Translations under genes and position numbers: made by a program
Notes under the pieces: model-generated
Databases searched by the model: none
What the model was told of the DNA's origin: nothing
Seen by the model: the letters and a program-made list of their open reading frames with translations, nothing else
Source: JARRNE01 sp963824085
GTDB taxonomy: Bacteria; Pseudomonadota; Gammaproteobacteria; Chromatiales; Chromatiaceae
Length of the DNA stretch: 64,000 nucleotides
Assembly (NCBI GenBank): GCA_963824085.1
Contig: CAWGNT010000015.1
Span: 186,001-250,000 of the forward strand
Direction: 5' to 3'
Shown: piece by piece, positions 1 to 7,831 of the stretch
How positions within the stretch are numbered: the stretch's first letter is position 1
How the letters are laid out: the number at the start of each line of letters is the position of its first letter

Positions 1-1
1 G

Positions 2-1138
2 GCGCTGGTCGAGAAGCGCACCAGGGGCATGATGCAGCCCCATCTCGCAGACAAGATCGCCAAGCAGACCCGCAAGGACTATCCGGACGGCATCCCCGCC
101 TTCGGCACCGATGCCTTGCGCTTCACCTTCGCCGCGCTCGCATCCACCGGGCGCGACATCAAGCTCGACCTCGGCCGCATCGAGGGCTACCGCAACTTCT
201 GCAACAAGCTGTGGAACGCCTCCCGCTATGTGCTCATGAACACGGAGGGACAGGACTGCGCGCAGGCTGGGGGAGAGATTCAGCTCTCGGCCGCCGACCT
301 CTGGATCCGCTCCCGCCTCCAGAGCGCGATCCGGACCGTCACCGAGGCCATCGAGGGCTACCGTTTCGACCACGCCGCCCAGGCCATCTACGAGTTCACC
401 TGGAACGAATTCTGCGACTGGTACCTAGAGCTCTCGAAGCCCGTTTTGACCAATGACGATGCCTCGCCAGCAGCCATGCGCGGAACCCGCCGCACCCTGG
501 TGCAGACTCTGGAAACCCTGCTTCGGCTTGCCCACCCCGTGATGCCCTTCGTTACCGAGGAGATCTGGCAGAAGCTAAGACCGCTCGCAGGGACCCAAGG
601 CGAGACCATCATGCTGGCGCCCTTCCCTACTGCCGACGAATCCCTGGTGGACGAGCGCTCCGTGGCGGAGATCCGTTGGGTCATGCAGCTCATCCTGGGG
701 GTGCGCCGCATCCGAGGCGAGATGAATATCCCCCCAAGCCGACCCTTGCCGTTGCTGCTCCAGCATGTCTCTCCGCAGGATCTGGAATGGCTCGATGCCA
801 GCCGCTCCTATGTCGACTTCCTTGCGCGCACCGAGTCCGTGGAGATCCTGCCGGACGACGCGCGCGCCCCCGAGTCGGCGATGGCGCTAGTCGGGGAGAT
901 GAAGGTGCTCATCCCGATTTCAGGCATCATCGACAAGGACGCTGAGCTCGCCCGCCTGGAGAAAGCGATCGGGCGACTTCGCACCGATCTCGAGCGCACA
1001 GAGAAGAAGCTCGAGAACCCGAGCTTCGTCGACAAGGCACCGCCGGCGGTGGTGCAGAAGGAGCGCGATAAGGCTACCGACCAGCGAGCTTCCATCGCCA
1101 AGCTGACCGAGCAGGAGCACAAGATCCGCTCTCTCTGA
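2..1138 (+). CDS. valS: Valyl-tRNA synthetase, C-terminal part (5' end outside window)
   Basis: Charges tRNA-Val with valine in the cytoplasm. The reading frame is open from base 2, so the gene starts upstream; 378 residues remain. What is present is the end of the class I catalytic core (FGTDALRFT, the helix after the KMSKS loop), the anticodon-binding helical domain (NFCNKLWNASRY, FCDWYLE, HPVMPFVTEEIW) and the C-terminal coiled-coil arm that ValRS uses to contact the tRNA elbow (LARLEKAIGRLRTDLERTEKKL, then NPSFVDKAP). The stop is TGA at the end of the feature. No terminator hairpin is obvious in the 176 bases after it. Identification is secure from these family-specific segments. Confidence 0.97.
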   Translation, partial: ALVEKRTRGMMQPHLADKIAKQTRKDYPDGIPAFGTDALRFTFAALASTGRDIKLDLGRIEGYRNFCNKLWNASRYVLMNTEGQDCAQAGGEIQLSAADLWIRSRLQSAIRTVTEAIEGYRFDHAAQAIYEFTWNEFCDWYLELSKPVLTNDDASPAAMRGTRRTLVQTLETLLRLAHPVMPFVTEEIWQKLRPLAGTQGETIMLAPFPTADESLVDERSVAEIRWVMQLILGVRRIRGEMNIPPSRPLPLLLQHVSPQDLEWLDASRSYVDFLARTESVEILPDDARAPESAMALVGEMKVLIPISGIIDKDAELARLEKAIGRLRTDLERTEKKLENPSFVDKAPPAVVQKERDKATDQRASIAKLTEQEHKIRSL

Positions 1139-1314
1139 CCCCTGGGTGTCGGCGGTGTATCCGCCTCATTGCCGAAGAAAATTGGGCCACGGAGAGCGTA
1201 GAGGGTGTAGACGATTGCCGCAATAGCCATCTCGATGGGGAATAGACATCGCCCCGCGAGGCCACCCAAAATATTCCTCTCTGCATCTCCGCGGCTCCAT
1301 GACCCGAGCCGACC

Positions 1315-2523
1315 TCAATAGGCCGGGGCGTCGGACTCGTAATGCAGACCGGCTGCTGCGGCCTGCTCGCGGACGGCGCGGTAGATCCCGTCGTCCAGGC
1401 TATCCTTTGCACCACCGCGCTCCTCCACCTTCTCCTGCAGGAAGCCGGCACGCCGTTGAGCAAGCTCCTGCACCTCCGTCGTCAGGGCCGCTCGGCGCTT
1501 GGCGGTCTGCTCGATCAGGGCCTTTTGCTCCGCCGCCGGCATCGCCTGCATCGGGGCTGGGAGCTCTTCCGGGGCGATCGAGCCGAGATCAACGCGCCCG
1601 CTCGCGACGGCGTCGACCAGCTCTTTGTCGCCCAGCAGGTTGGTCTTGCCGCTCTCCGACGCGTTGAAGGCGGCACGGCGGGCACGCGACGTCACCGACG
1701 CCTCGGCGCGCAGCCTATCGGCCGCATCGAGCTTCCGCTCCTGCCTGGCCTTGTCCGCGGCGCTGCCGTAGTACAGCCGCGTTGCGTCGAGCTCGGCGGA
1801 GAGCTTGGCAAGACGCTCGTCGTACGGCGTGGCGATGGCTACGGCGCTTCCCGCCTGCTCGACCTGGAAGTAGCTCCCCTGCCCCAGGCCTGCAATCTTT
1901 TGCCAGGCCGCGGTGGTGGCCGCATTCTGACCGCACTGGATGGCGTTGATTCGAATGCTCTGTGCCCGGGCGAGCTTGAGCGTCTGCGGCCATTTCACGT
2001 CGTCCTGGTAGTCCATGTGCGGCGGCGCGTCGCCCACCAGGAAAACCACCCGGTAGGTCTGCGGGTCCTGGCTCCAGGATAGACCGTTCACCGCATCGTA
2101 GAGTGCCTGGTTCACGCTCTCGGGCCCGTCACCACCACCCTGCGCTCGAAAGTCCATCAAGGTCGCGTACACGGAGTCCAGATCGGAAGAAAGGTCCACC
2201 ACCCGAGTAACATAGGCATCCTGGCGATCCCGATAGGCCACCAGCCCCATGCGAATTTCGGGCGCCGGCTGGGCGGACGCCATGGAGCTGGCGATGGACC
2301 AGATCTTTTCCTTGGCGGCCTGGATGAGGCCACCCATACTCCCGGTGGTGTCGAGCACGAAGGCCACCTCCACACGAGGGCGCGCGTTGCTCAGTGGATG
2401 GTCGTTCGGCGGGACCGTGGCGACCGGCGGAGTCACGGTGGGGGCACCGCGCAGCGTGGGATAGACGGCCACAGCCGCGGCCGTAAGGACAAACATGGAC
2501 AGAGCGATCAGATTCGATTTCAT
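1315..2523 (-). CDS. von Willebrand factor A domain protein, exported
   Basis: 402 residues. An N-terminal hydrophobic segment (residues 5–22) looks like a signal peptide or anchor. The VWA domain follows at about 50–240 and has a MIDAS metal site (DTTGSMG at residues 58–64), so it probably binds a divalent cation and a protein partner. The C-terminal third is charged and helical, rich in Ala, Arg and Glu, and likely forms a coiled coil. It is the last gene of a three-gene minus-strand set: PspA-like protein, membrane protein, VWA protein, with 21 bases between this gene and the membrane protein. The set is divergent from a response regulator/kinase pair. The family is clear; the partner and role are inferred only from this context. 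Confidence 0.85.
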   Translation of the reverse strand: MKSNLIALSMFVLTAAAVAVYPTLRGAPTVTPPVATVPPNDHPLSNARPRVEVAFVLDTTGSMGGLIQAAKEKIWSIASSMASAQPAPEIRMGLVAYRDRQDAYVTRVVDLSSDLDSVYATLMDFRAQGGGDGPESVNQALYDAVNGLSWSQDPQTYRVVFLVGDAPPHMDYQDDVKWPQTLKLARAQSIRINAIQCGQNAATTAAWQKIAGLGQGSYFQVEQAGSAVAIATPYDERLAKLSAELDATRLYYGSAADKARQERKLDAADRLRAEASVTSRARRAAFNASESGKTNLLGDKELVDAVASGRVDLGSIAPEELPAPMQAMPAAEQKALIEQTAKRRAALTTEVQELAQRRAGFLQEKVEERGGAKDSLDDGIYRAVREQAAAAGLHYESDAPAY

Positions 2524-2544
2524 GGCGTTAATCTCCTTTTTGGG

Positions 2545-3102
2545 TCAGTGAACAGCAGAGAGCTTCCGGACTGCCTCTTCGGCCGCCCGATGGGCACGCC
2601 CGAAACGGTCGTCCTCTTCCGGCTCGATGATGTCAGAGCCCGCGCGGCCGGGTAGGAGCACGAACAGCGCCTGCACCAAAAGCAGACTCCAAATGGCCAG
2701 AAACAGGCTCCCCGTGTGGAGGAACGCCCCCGCCGCGGCGATCAGGCTGATGCCCGTCAGCCCCAGGTCAGCGAGCGCCCCTAGCGGTCCCTGGTGGAAA
2801 TAGAGGGACCTGACGAGCCAGAGCGCGCCAAGATGTCCCGCGAGGAAAAGGGGCAGCGGCGGCGCGAGTATCCACAGGAAAAGGGCAGTCAAGAGCCAGA
2901 GAACCAGAACGGTCAGCCGGCCCACGCGCTCCCGGCTGCGGCCCAGCAGATAGATGACGTAGGAGAGGCATAGAGCGGCGGTGACAAGCCGTGGAGCCGT
3001 ACCGCCTGGAAGCACCCAGGCGAACGCCTCGAAGGCGAGCGTGCCCGAAACCGCTCCGACGAGGGCGACCAGCGCCCCTTCGAGAAAGGTCGGCCGCGTC
3101 AT
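2545..3102 (-). CDS. Hypothetical polytopic membrane protein
   Basis: 185 residues with about five to six hydrophobic segments (for example residues 8–32, 40–55, 62–82, 84–95, 112–128 and 130–150) and a charged cytoplasmic-looking tail (IIEPEEDDRFGRAHRAAEEAVRKL). I do not recognise the family. The start codon overlaps the stop of the upstream PspA-like gene by four bases (ATGA type), which indicates translational coupling and a shared transcript with it and with the VWA gene downstream. It could be the membrane anchor for the peripheral PspA-like protein; that is inference from neighbourhood only. Confidence 0.7.
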   Translation of the reverse strand: MTRPTFLEGALVALVGAVSGTLAFEAFAWVLPGGTAPRLVTAALCLSYVIYLLGRSRERVGRLTVLVLWLLTALFLWILAPPLPLFLAGHLGALWLVRSLYFHQGPLGALADLGLTGISLIAAAGAFLHTGSLFLAIWSLLLVQALFVLLPGRAGSDIIEPEEDDRFGRAHRAAEEAVRKLSAVH

Positions 3103-3632
3103 CTCCCCGCCCTCCGCTGCTGCTCGCGGAGGAAGGCCACCTCCACGTCCTCGTCCCGCACGTAGGCGGGGGGGACATCACAACTGTCTGCGGCGGAGCA
3201 CGGCGCATGGGGTGCGAAGAGCTCCGCCTTCTGGCGCATTGCCTCCAATCGCGCGTCCTTGTCGCTCACGCGAGCATCGAGCCGCCGCATGGCCTCCTCC
3301 GCCTCTTCCCGCTTTCGGCCGAGGCACTCGCGCAGGCGCTCGGTCTCCAGTTGGCGCCTGAGAAGGACACGTGCGAGGTCGTCCTTACCCGCCGCGAAGC
3401 AGATGTCCAGCTCCTCGGCGACGGCAAGGAGGGAGCGTTCAATTTCCGCGTCGCGAGCCACGAGCTGGCGGCGCTCCTCACGGAGCAGGTCAAGGCGCCT
3501 GCGGTCGAAAGTGACGTCTTCCTCCATCTCGCGCACCGCTTGTCGAAGGACGAGATCCGGCTCCTCGATGCGGTCCAGCACCGCATGCAGATCGGCCCGG
3601 AAGAGTCTGGAGAAACGGGTGATCAAGGTCAT
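3099..3632 (-). CDS. PspA/IM30-like coiled-coil protein
   Basis: 177 residues when started at the ATG at 3632, which has a strong ribosome site (GGGAGGTG) six bases upstream; an upstream in-frame start lacks one. The N-terminus (TRFSRLFRADLHAVLDRIEEPD) matches the amphipathic membrane-binding helix and first helix of PspA/IM30 proteins, and the rest is almost wholly charged coiled coil up to residue 140, ending in a short Cys- and Pro-containing tail. PspA proteins bind stressed inner membrane and stabilise it. It is shorter than E. coli PspA (222 residues). It is the first gene of the minus-strand trio and is divergent from a two-component system. PspA-like is likely; orthology to PspA itself is not claimed. 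Confidence 0.7.
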   Translation of the reverse strand: MTLITRFSRLFRADLHAVLDRIEEPDLVLRQAVREMEEDVTFDRRRLDLLREERRQLVARDAEIERSLLAVAEELDICFAAGKDDLARVLLRRQLETERLRECLGRKREEAEEAMRRLDARVSDKDARLEAMRQKAELFAPHAPCSAADSCDVPPAYVRDEDVEVAFLREQQRRAGR

Positions 3633-3727
3633 AGCGCACCTCCCGATTTGCGTTCTTGACTGCACTTACAGTCTAGGGAGGGACACCAGCGCGCCACAGA
3701 CACGGCGCGGTAAAAGGTGGGCGCGAG

Positions 3728-3743
3728 AATTTACGAAGGATTT
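3728..3743 (-). promoter_or_regulatory. CpxR-like direct repeat in the divergent promoter region
   Basis: On the minus strand the site reads GTAAA-TCCTTC-GTAAA, two identical pentamers 11 bases apart. This matches the published CpxR box form (GTAAA, 4–8 bases, GTAAA) and in general the one-helical-turn direct repeats bound by OmpR-family dimers. It lies 40 bases before the response-regulator start and about 95 bases from the PspA-like start, so it could control both directions. No binding data; inference from sequence and position. Confidence 0.5.
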
Positions 3744-3782
3744 ACAGAACGCGTCAGAACCGAGCTGCTAGGCTATCGTGGC

Positions 3783-4484
3783 ATGCAACGCAAGATCCGG
3801 ATCCTCATCGTGGAAGACGAGGCGCCCATCCGGGTGGGCCTCACGGATGTCTTCGTCTTTCACGGCTTCGAGGTGGAGGCGGTCGGAGACGGCCGCGAGG
3901 GAGCAAAGAAGGCGCTGGGCGGCACCTTCGACCTCATCCTGCTCGACGTCATGCTGCCCGGCATGGATGGGTTCGAAATCTGCAACCGCATCCGCGCTCA
4001 GGACCCGGGCCAGCCCATCATCATGCTGACCGCCAAGACGAGCGACGAGGACATCATTCGCGGTCTCGCGCTGGGCGCCGACGACTATGTGGCCAAGCCG
4101 TTCTCGGTGGCGCAGCTCGTACTGCGGGTTCAGGCCGTTCTGCGGCGCGCTCGCATCGGCGTGGAGTCCGACCACCTCATCCGCCTCGGCGAGGAGCTGC
4201 AGGTGGACACTCGCAATCTGGCGGGCGCCAAGGGGAGCGAGCCCCTCAGTTTCACCCGCCGCGAGGTCGAGATCCTCCAGTATCTCAGGTCCAACGGCGA
4301 TCGGGCGGTGTCACGTGAGGAGCTCCTGGCCAAGGTCTGGGGCTACGCCCGGAACCTGGGAATCGAGACCCGAACCGTCGACATCCACATCGCCAAGCTC
4401 AGGCGCAAGATAGAGCCCGATCCCGCCAACCCGCGGTACCTGATCACCGTGCGCGGGGCCGGGTACCGACTGCTCGCGGAGTAG
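3783..4484 (+). CDS. OmpR-family response regulator
   Basis: 233 residues, the usual OmpR/PhoB length. Receiver domain at 1–120 with the acidic pair (ED at 11–12), phosphoacceptor Asp55 (LILLDVMLPG), Thr83 and Lys105 (AKPF). Winged-helix DNA-binding domain at about 135–230, with LSFTRREVEILQYL, SREELLAKVWGY, RTVDIHIAKLRRKIEPDP and the final ITVRGAGYRLLAE. The ATG at 3783 was chosen because the receiver domain begins directly there (MQRKIRILIVEDE); a longer frame upstream adds nothing recognisable. Four bases separate it from the kinase gene, so the two are one operon. It probably responds to an envelope signal through the downstream kinase and may autoregulate through the repeat just upstream. 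Confidence 0.93.
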   Translation: MQRKIRILIVEDEAPIRVGLTDVFVFHGFEVEAVGDGREGAKKALGGTFDLILLDVMLPGMDGFEICNRIRAQDPGQPIIMLTAKTSDEDIIRGLALGADDYVAKPFSVAQLVLRVQAVLRRARIGVESDHLIRLGEELQVDTRNLAGAKGSEPLSFTRREVEILQYLRSNGDRAVSREELLAKVWGYARNLGIETRTVDIHIAKLRRKIEPDPANPRYLITVRGAGYRLLAE

Positions 4485-4488
4485 CGCC

Positions 4489-6588
4489 GTGGCGTCCCCC
4501 CTGACCGGTCTCGACCGTAAGCGCCTGCGGCTCTGGCTCGGGCTCTTCTTCCTCGCCCTTGCGATTCCGACCGCTGTGCTCGTCCAGCAGGCATACAGCC
4601 AGCTCAAGTGGGAGGCATTCCACCAGCATCAAGCGCTCGCTGAAGAGCTCGCCGCCCGCATCAACGGTCGACTCACCGCCCTGATCCGCGGCGAGGAGGA
4701 GCGATCTTTCGACGACTACGGCTTTCTCGTCGTCACCGGCGACCCCTCAGCGACCTTCCTCCAGCGATCGCCCCTCGCTGCCTTTCCCGTGAAGTCCGAC
4801 ATTCCCGGTCTGATGGGCTACTTTCAGGTCGACGCAAGAGGCGCCTTAACGACGCCGGTGCTCCCGCCGCCCGGCAAGCCAGCCTCCGCCTACGGAATCT
4901 CCGGCGCGGAGCTCAGCCAGCGGACGGCCCTCGCAGAGCGCATCCGGACCATCCTGAGCCGCAATCAGCTAGTGGAGCCGCCGACGAGTGCAGGGACCAA
5001 GGAAGAGAACACCGCGAGCGCGAAACGGCAGGAGCGAAAGGTCCGGGAAGTTCCCGCGCCCGAGCAGCACACCGAAGCAGAGGTCTCGCCGAAAGAGTCT
5101 GCAAACCTCTCCCAGCCCGCGGCCCAGGCGGCGTTCGACCGCCTCAACGTGCCTCAGTCGCCTCCGGAGCGGCAGAAGCACCGGGCGAGCGCCCTCGGGC
5201 GCGTCGAAGACCTCGACCTCGACCTGCGATTTCAGAAGCAGATCGCCGAGGCTCCGGCCGCAGCTCCCGCTACGGGGAGTGCTTCCGCTCCGCGGCAACA
5301 CACACCCGCCGACGCGCGCCGCGGCACACCGACAACGCAGGCGCCGTCGCTCGCCGAGTCAAAGGCGTCAGGACGGCCGCCGGAGTCGAAGCCGCCTGTC
5401 CGCATCTTCGACAGCGAGACGGGCCCCTTCGAGCTGAGTCTCCTCGACAGCGGTCAGTTCGTGCTTTTTCGCAACGTCTGGCGGCGAGGCCAGCGCTATA
5501 TCCAGGGGGCATTGATCGAGCAGGGCCCGTTTCTAAACGACTCGGTCGAAGCCCTGTTCCGCGAGACGACCCTATCGCGGTTGACTGACCTGGTGGTCGC
5601 CTACCAGGGGGCGGTTCTGGCAGCCTTCGGCGCCCAACCCGGGCGCGAGTATCTGACGAGTGCGCGGGAGCTGGGGGGCGCACTCCTCTACCGCACCCGG
5701 CTGTCGGCTCCACTAAGTGCGCTGGAGCTCATCTTTACTGTCAACCACCTGCCCGCTGGCCCCGGCGGGCGGGTGATCGGCTGGATTGCCCTAACTCTGG
5801 CATTCGTACTGTGCGGCGGATTCGTCTTCATGTACCGCGCAGGGCTCAGACAGATCGAGCTTGCCCGTCAGCAGCAGGACTTCGTCTCGGCAGTGAGCCA
5901 TGAGCTCAAGACTCCCCTCACGTCCGTCCGCATGTACGGCGAAATGCTAAAGGAGGGCTGGGCGACCGAGGACCGAAGGCAGACTTACTACGACTACATC
6001 TGCGCGGAGAGCGAGCGCCTCACGCGATTGATCGAGAATGTCCTGCAGCTCGCCCGCCTGACCCGGAACGAGCTGCGAGTTGAGCTCAAGCCCACCACGG
6101 CTGGTGAGCTGATGGAGGGACTTCGGCCCAAGATTGCCACCCAGATCGAGCGGGCGGGCTTCCGCTTGGAGCTCGCGTGCACGACCCCCAGCGCCGTCGT
6201 ACGCGTCGACTCGGACTTCTTCGCCCAGATCCTCATCAATCTCGTCGACAACGCGGTCAAGTTCTCGCGCGATGCGGAGCGCCGAGTCGTCGAGATTGGC
6301 TGTCAAACGCCGGACGCGCACACCATCCGGTTCTCGGTTCGCGATTACGGGCCTGGCATCCCCCGCGACCAGATGAAAAAGATCTTCCGACTCTTCTACC
6401 GCTCCGGTAGCGAGCTAACGCGGGAGACGGTAGGCACGGGCATTGGCCTCGCGTTGGTACGCCAGCTGACGCTCGCGATGAACGGCCGCGTCGATGTGGT
6501 CAACCGCGATCCGGGCGCCGAGCTGCAGCTGACCTTTCCCGCAGCAGCCTCAAACCCTTCGCCCCAGCGGAGAAATGGATTGGGGTGA
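4489..6588 (+). CDS. Membrane sensor histidine kinase
   Basis: 699 residues, GTG start four bases after the regulator. A first membrane helix lies at about 15–32 and a second at about 427–448, with a very long periplasmic section between them. Residues roughly 160–310 of that section are low-complexity, rich in Pro, Ala, Arg, Glu and Ser, unlike a normal sensor fold. The cytoplasmic half has the HisKA dimerisation helix with phospho-acceptor His471 (AVSHELKTPLTS), the N box (DNAVKFS), and G boxes (DYGPGIP, GTGIGLALVRQL). It phosphorylates the regulator encoded just upstream. The input signal is unknown; the linked PspA-like and VWA genes suggest envelope stress. Confidence 0.93.
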   Translation: MASPLTGLDRKRLRLWLGLFFLALAIPTAVLVQQAYSQLKWEAFHQHQALAEELAARINGRLTALIRGEEERSFDDYGFLVVTGDPSATFLQRSPLAAFPVKSDIPGLMGYFQVDARGALTTPVLPPPGKPASAYGISGAELSQRTALAERIRTILSRNQLVEPPTSAGTKEENTASAKRQERKVREVPAPEQHTEAEVSPKESANLSQPAAQAAFDRLNVPQSPPERQKHRASALGRVEDLDLDLRFQKQIAEAPAAAPATGSASAPRQHTPADARRGTPTTQAPSLAESKASGRPPESKPPVRIFDSETGPFELSLLDSGQFVLFRNVWRRGQRYIQGALIEQGPFLNDSVEALFRETTLSRLTDLVVAYQGAVLAAFGAQPGREYLTSARELGGALLYRTRLSAPLSALELIFTVNHLPAGPGGRVIGWIALTLAFVLCGGFVFMYRAGLRQIELARQQQDFVSAVSHELKTPLTSVRMYGEMLKEGWATEDRRQTYYDYICAESERLTRLIENVLQLARLTRNELRVELKPTTAGELMEGLRPKIATQIERAGFRLELACTTPSAVVRVDSDFFAQILINLVDNAVKFSRDAERRVVEIGCQTPDAHTIRFSVRDYGPGIPRDQMKKIFRLFYRSGSELTRETVGTGIGLALVRQLTLAMNGRVDVVNRDPGAELQLTFPAAASNPSPQRRNGLG

Positions 6589-6625
6589 GGGGCAGGGAGG
6601 AGGCGCCGTCAGTCTTGCGTCAGCT

Positions 6626-6790
6626 CTAAGGCGATTGCCGGAAAATCATGTACCGGATTGCGCAGGATTTTCGTTCGCTTTCAAGAAGCGCTGGCGGGAG
6701 CATAGCTGGGCTATGTGACTGCCGGCGTGACGCCGAAGGCGGGCGAAAGGACCAGCAAGGTGGTACATGATTTGACAGAAATCGCCTAAG
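6626..6790. mobile_element. 155-bp palindromic MITE with CTAAG target duplication
   Basis: The element proper is 6631–6785. Its ends are imperfect 24-bp inverted repeats (6631–6654 and 6762–6785, 20 of 24 positions matching, the inner 11 AATCATGTACC perfect). The 5-mer CTAAG flanks it on both sides (6626–6630 and 6786–6790), the signature of a target-site duplication. The inner part is also an imperfect palindrome whose centre (ATAGC-TGG-GCTAT at 6702–6714) is exactly the element midpoint, so the whole unit can fold into one hairpin. It encodes no protein. The right duplication supplies the stop codon position of the neighbouring minus-strand gene without altering it. Confidence 0.75.
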
Positions 6791-7001
6791 CGAGCTTGAT
6801 CACCCGCTCCACCTCGACCTCCACCAGCGGCTCGGGGTGGTGATGGCCGACATGGTGCATGGTTTCCACCTTCAGCGTGACCTTGAGGCCCGCAAGCACC
6901 GCCGCATGGATGGCCTGTTGCAACTCCGCAGCAGCCATGGTCAGGTCGTGCGCGAGGCGTTCGTCGTGCTCGTGGTCGGGATTCTTCTGCGCTTCGCTCA
7001 T
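6786..7001 (-). CDS. Small His-rich hypothetical protein
   Basis: 71 residues from the ATG at 6999–7001, which has an AGAGGAG ribosome site just upstream. The protein is acidic at the N-terminus (DHEHDERLAHDL) and carries a VETMHHVGHHH segment in the second half followed by a short beta-like end (LVEVEVERVIKLA). No signal peptide or membrane helix. I do not recognise the family; the His cluster suggests possible metal binding, which is only a guess. The stop codon lies in the target duplication of the adjacent MITE. Confidence 0.6.
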   Translation of the reverse strand: MSEAQKNPDHEHDERLAHDLTMAAAELQQAIHAAVLAGLKVTLKVETMHHVGHHHPEPLVEVEVERVIKLA

Positions 7002-7106
7002 GGCTCCTCTCTGCTCGGGGAAGGTCGCGGTCCCCACTAGAGTAGAAGGCGCGGCCTTCGGCTACAAGCCGTTGACTTCGTGTACCACGGACACCATGCT
7101 TCAGGT

Positions 7107-7805
7107 ATGAACGAGGCCGAAAGAACAGCGAGCACGCACCCGCACTGCTACGCCTATCCCCATCCCGCGGTCACAACCGATGTTGTGCTCTTCACCCTAC
7201 GTGAAGGCAAGCTGCAGCTGCTTCTAATTCGCCGCGGCGGCGAGCCCTTCGCAGGCGCTTGGGCGCTGCCCGGCGGTTTCCTCGAGATCGACGAGGACCT
7301 CCCGCACTGTGCCCAGCGCGAGCTGGAGGAAGAGACCGGGATTGCCGGCGTCTACCTGGAGCAGCTCTTCACCTTCGGTCGACCTGGGCGCGACCCCCGC
7401 GAGCGGGTGATCAGTGTCGCTTACTACGCCCTGACTCCCTCGGAGGGGCTGACCCTGCGGCCAGCGAGTGACGCCGCCGAGGCACGGTGGTTCCCCGTCG
7501 GGAATCTCCCGCCCCTGGCGTTCGACCACGATGAGATCATCCGAACGGCCCACCAGCGCCTGGTTGCGAAGCTCGACTACTCGACCATCGCGTTTCAGTT
7601 CCTTCCGGAGACCTTCACCTTGAGCGAGCTGCAGGCGGTGTACGAGACCCTGCTCGACGCGGAGCTCGACAAGCGCAACTTCCGCAAGTGGGCGCTCGCG
7701 CTGGAACAGATCGAGGAGACGGGCGAGCTGCGGCGGCGCGGAAACCACCGACCCGCCCGTGTCTATCGGCTGAAAAACCGCGAGCGTGTCGACTACCTCA
7801 AGTAA
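7107..7805 (+). CDS. nrtR: NrtR-like Nudix transcriptional regulator
   Basis: 232 residues. The N-terminal Nudix domain keeps a complete Nudix box (GFLEIDEDLPHCAQRELEEETGI), so it could bind or hydrolyse an ADP-ribose-type substrate. The C-terminal part (YSTIAFQFLPETFTLSELQAVYETLL, then KRNFRKWALALEQIEETGEL) is the winged-helix region of NrtR regulators. NrtR proteins repress NAD-biosynthesis genes and release DNA on binding ADP-ribose. The gene sits 26 bases upstream of nadA on the same strand, which fits that role exactly. The ATG at 7107 was chosen because a short upstream extension has no family sequence. Whether it still hydrolyses ADP-ribose cannot be told from here. Confidence 0.85.
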   Translation: MNEAERTASTHPHCYAYPHPAVTTDVVLFTLREGKLQLLLIRRGGEPFAGAWALPGGFLEIDEDLPHCAQRELEEETGIAGVYLEQLFTFGRPGRDPRERVISVAYYALTPSEGLTLRPASDAAEARWFPVGNLPPLAFDHDEIIRTAHQRLVAKLDYSTIAFQFLPETFTLSELQAVYETLLDAELDKRNFRKWALALEQIEETGELRRRGNHRPARVYRLKNRERVDYLK

Positions 7806-7831
7806 CCGATTTTCAACGAAGGACACTCCAA

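Noticed and set aside
7036..7106. GTGT-N7-ACAC as an NrtR operator
   Set aside because: Only four paired bases and no agreement with operators I know; not enough to call.
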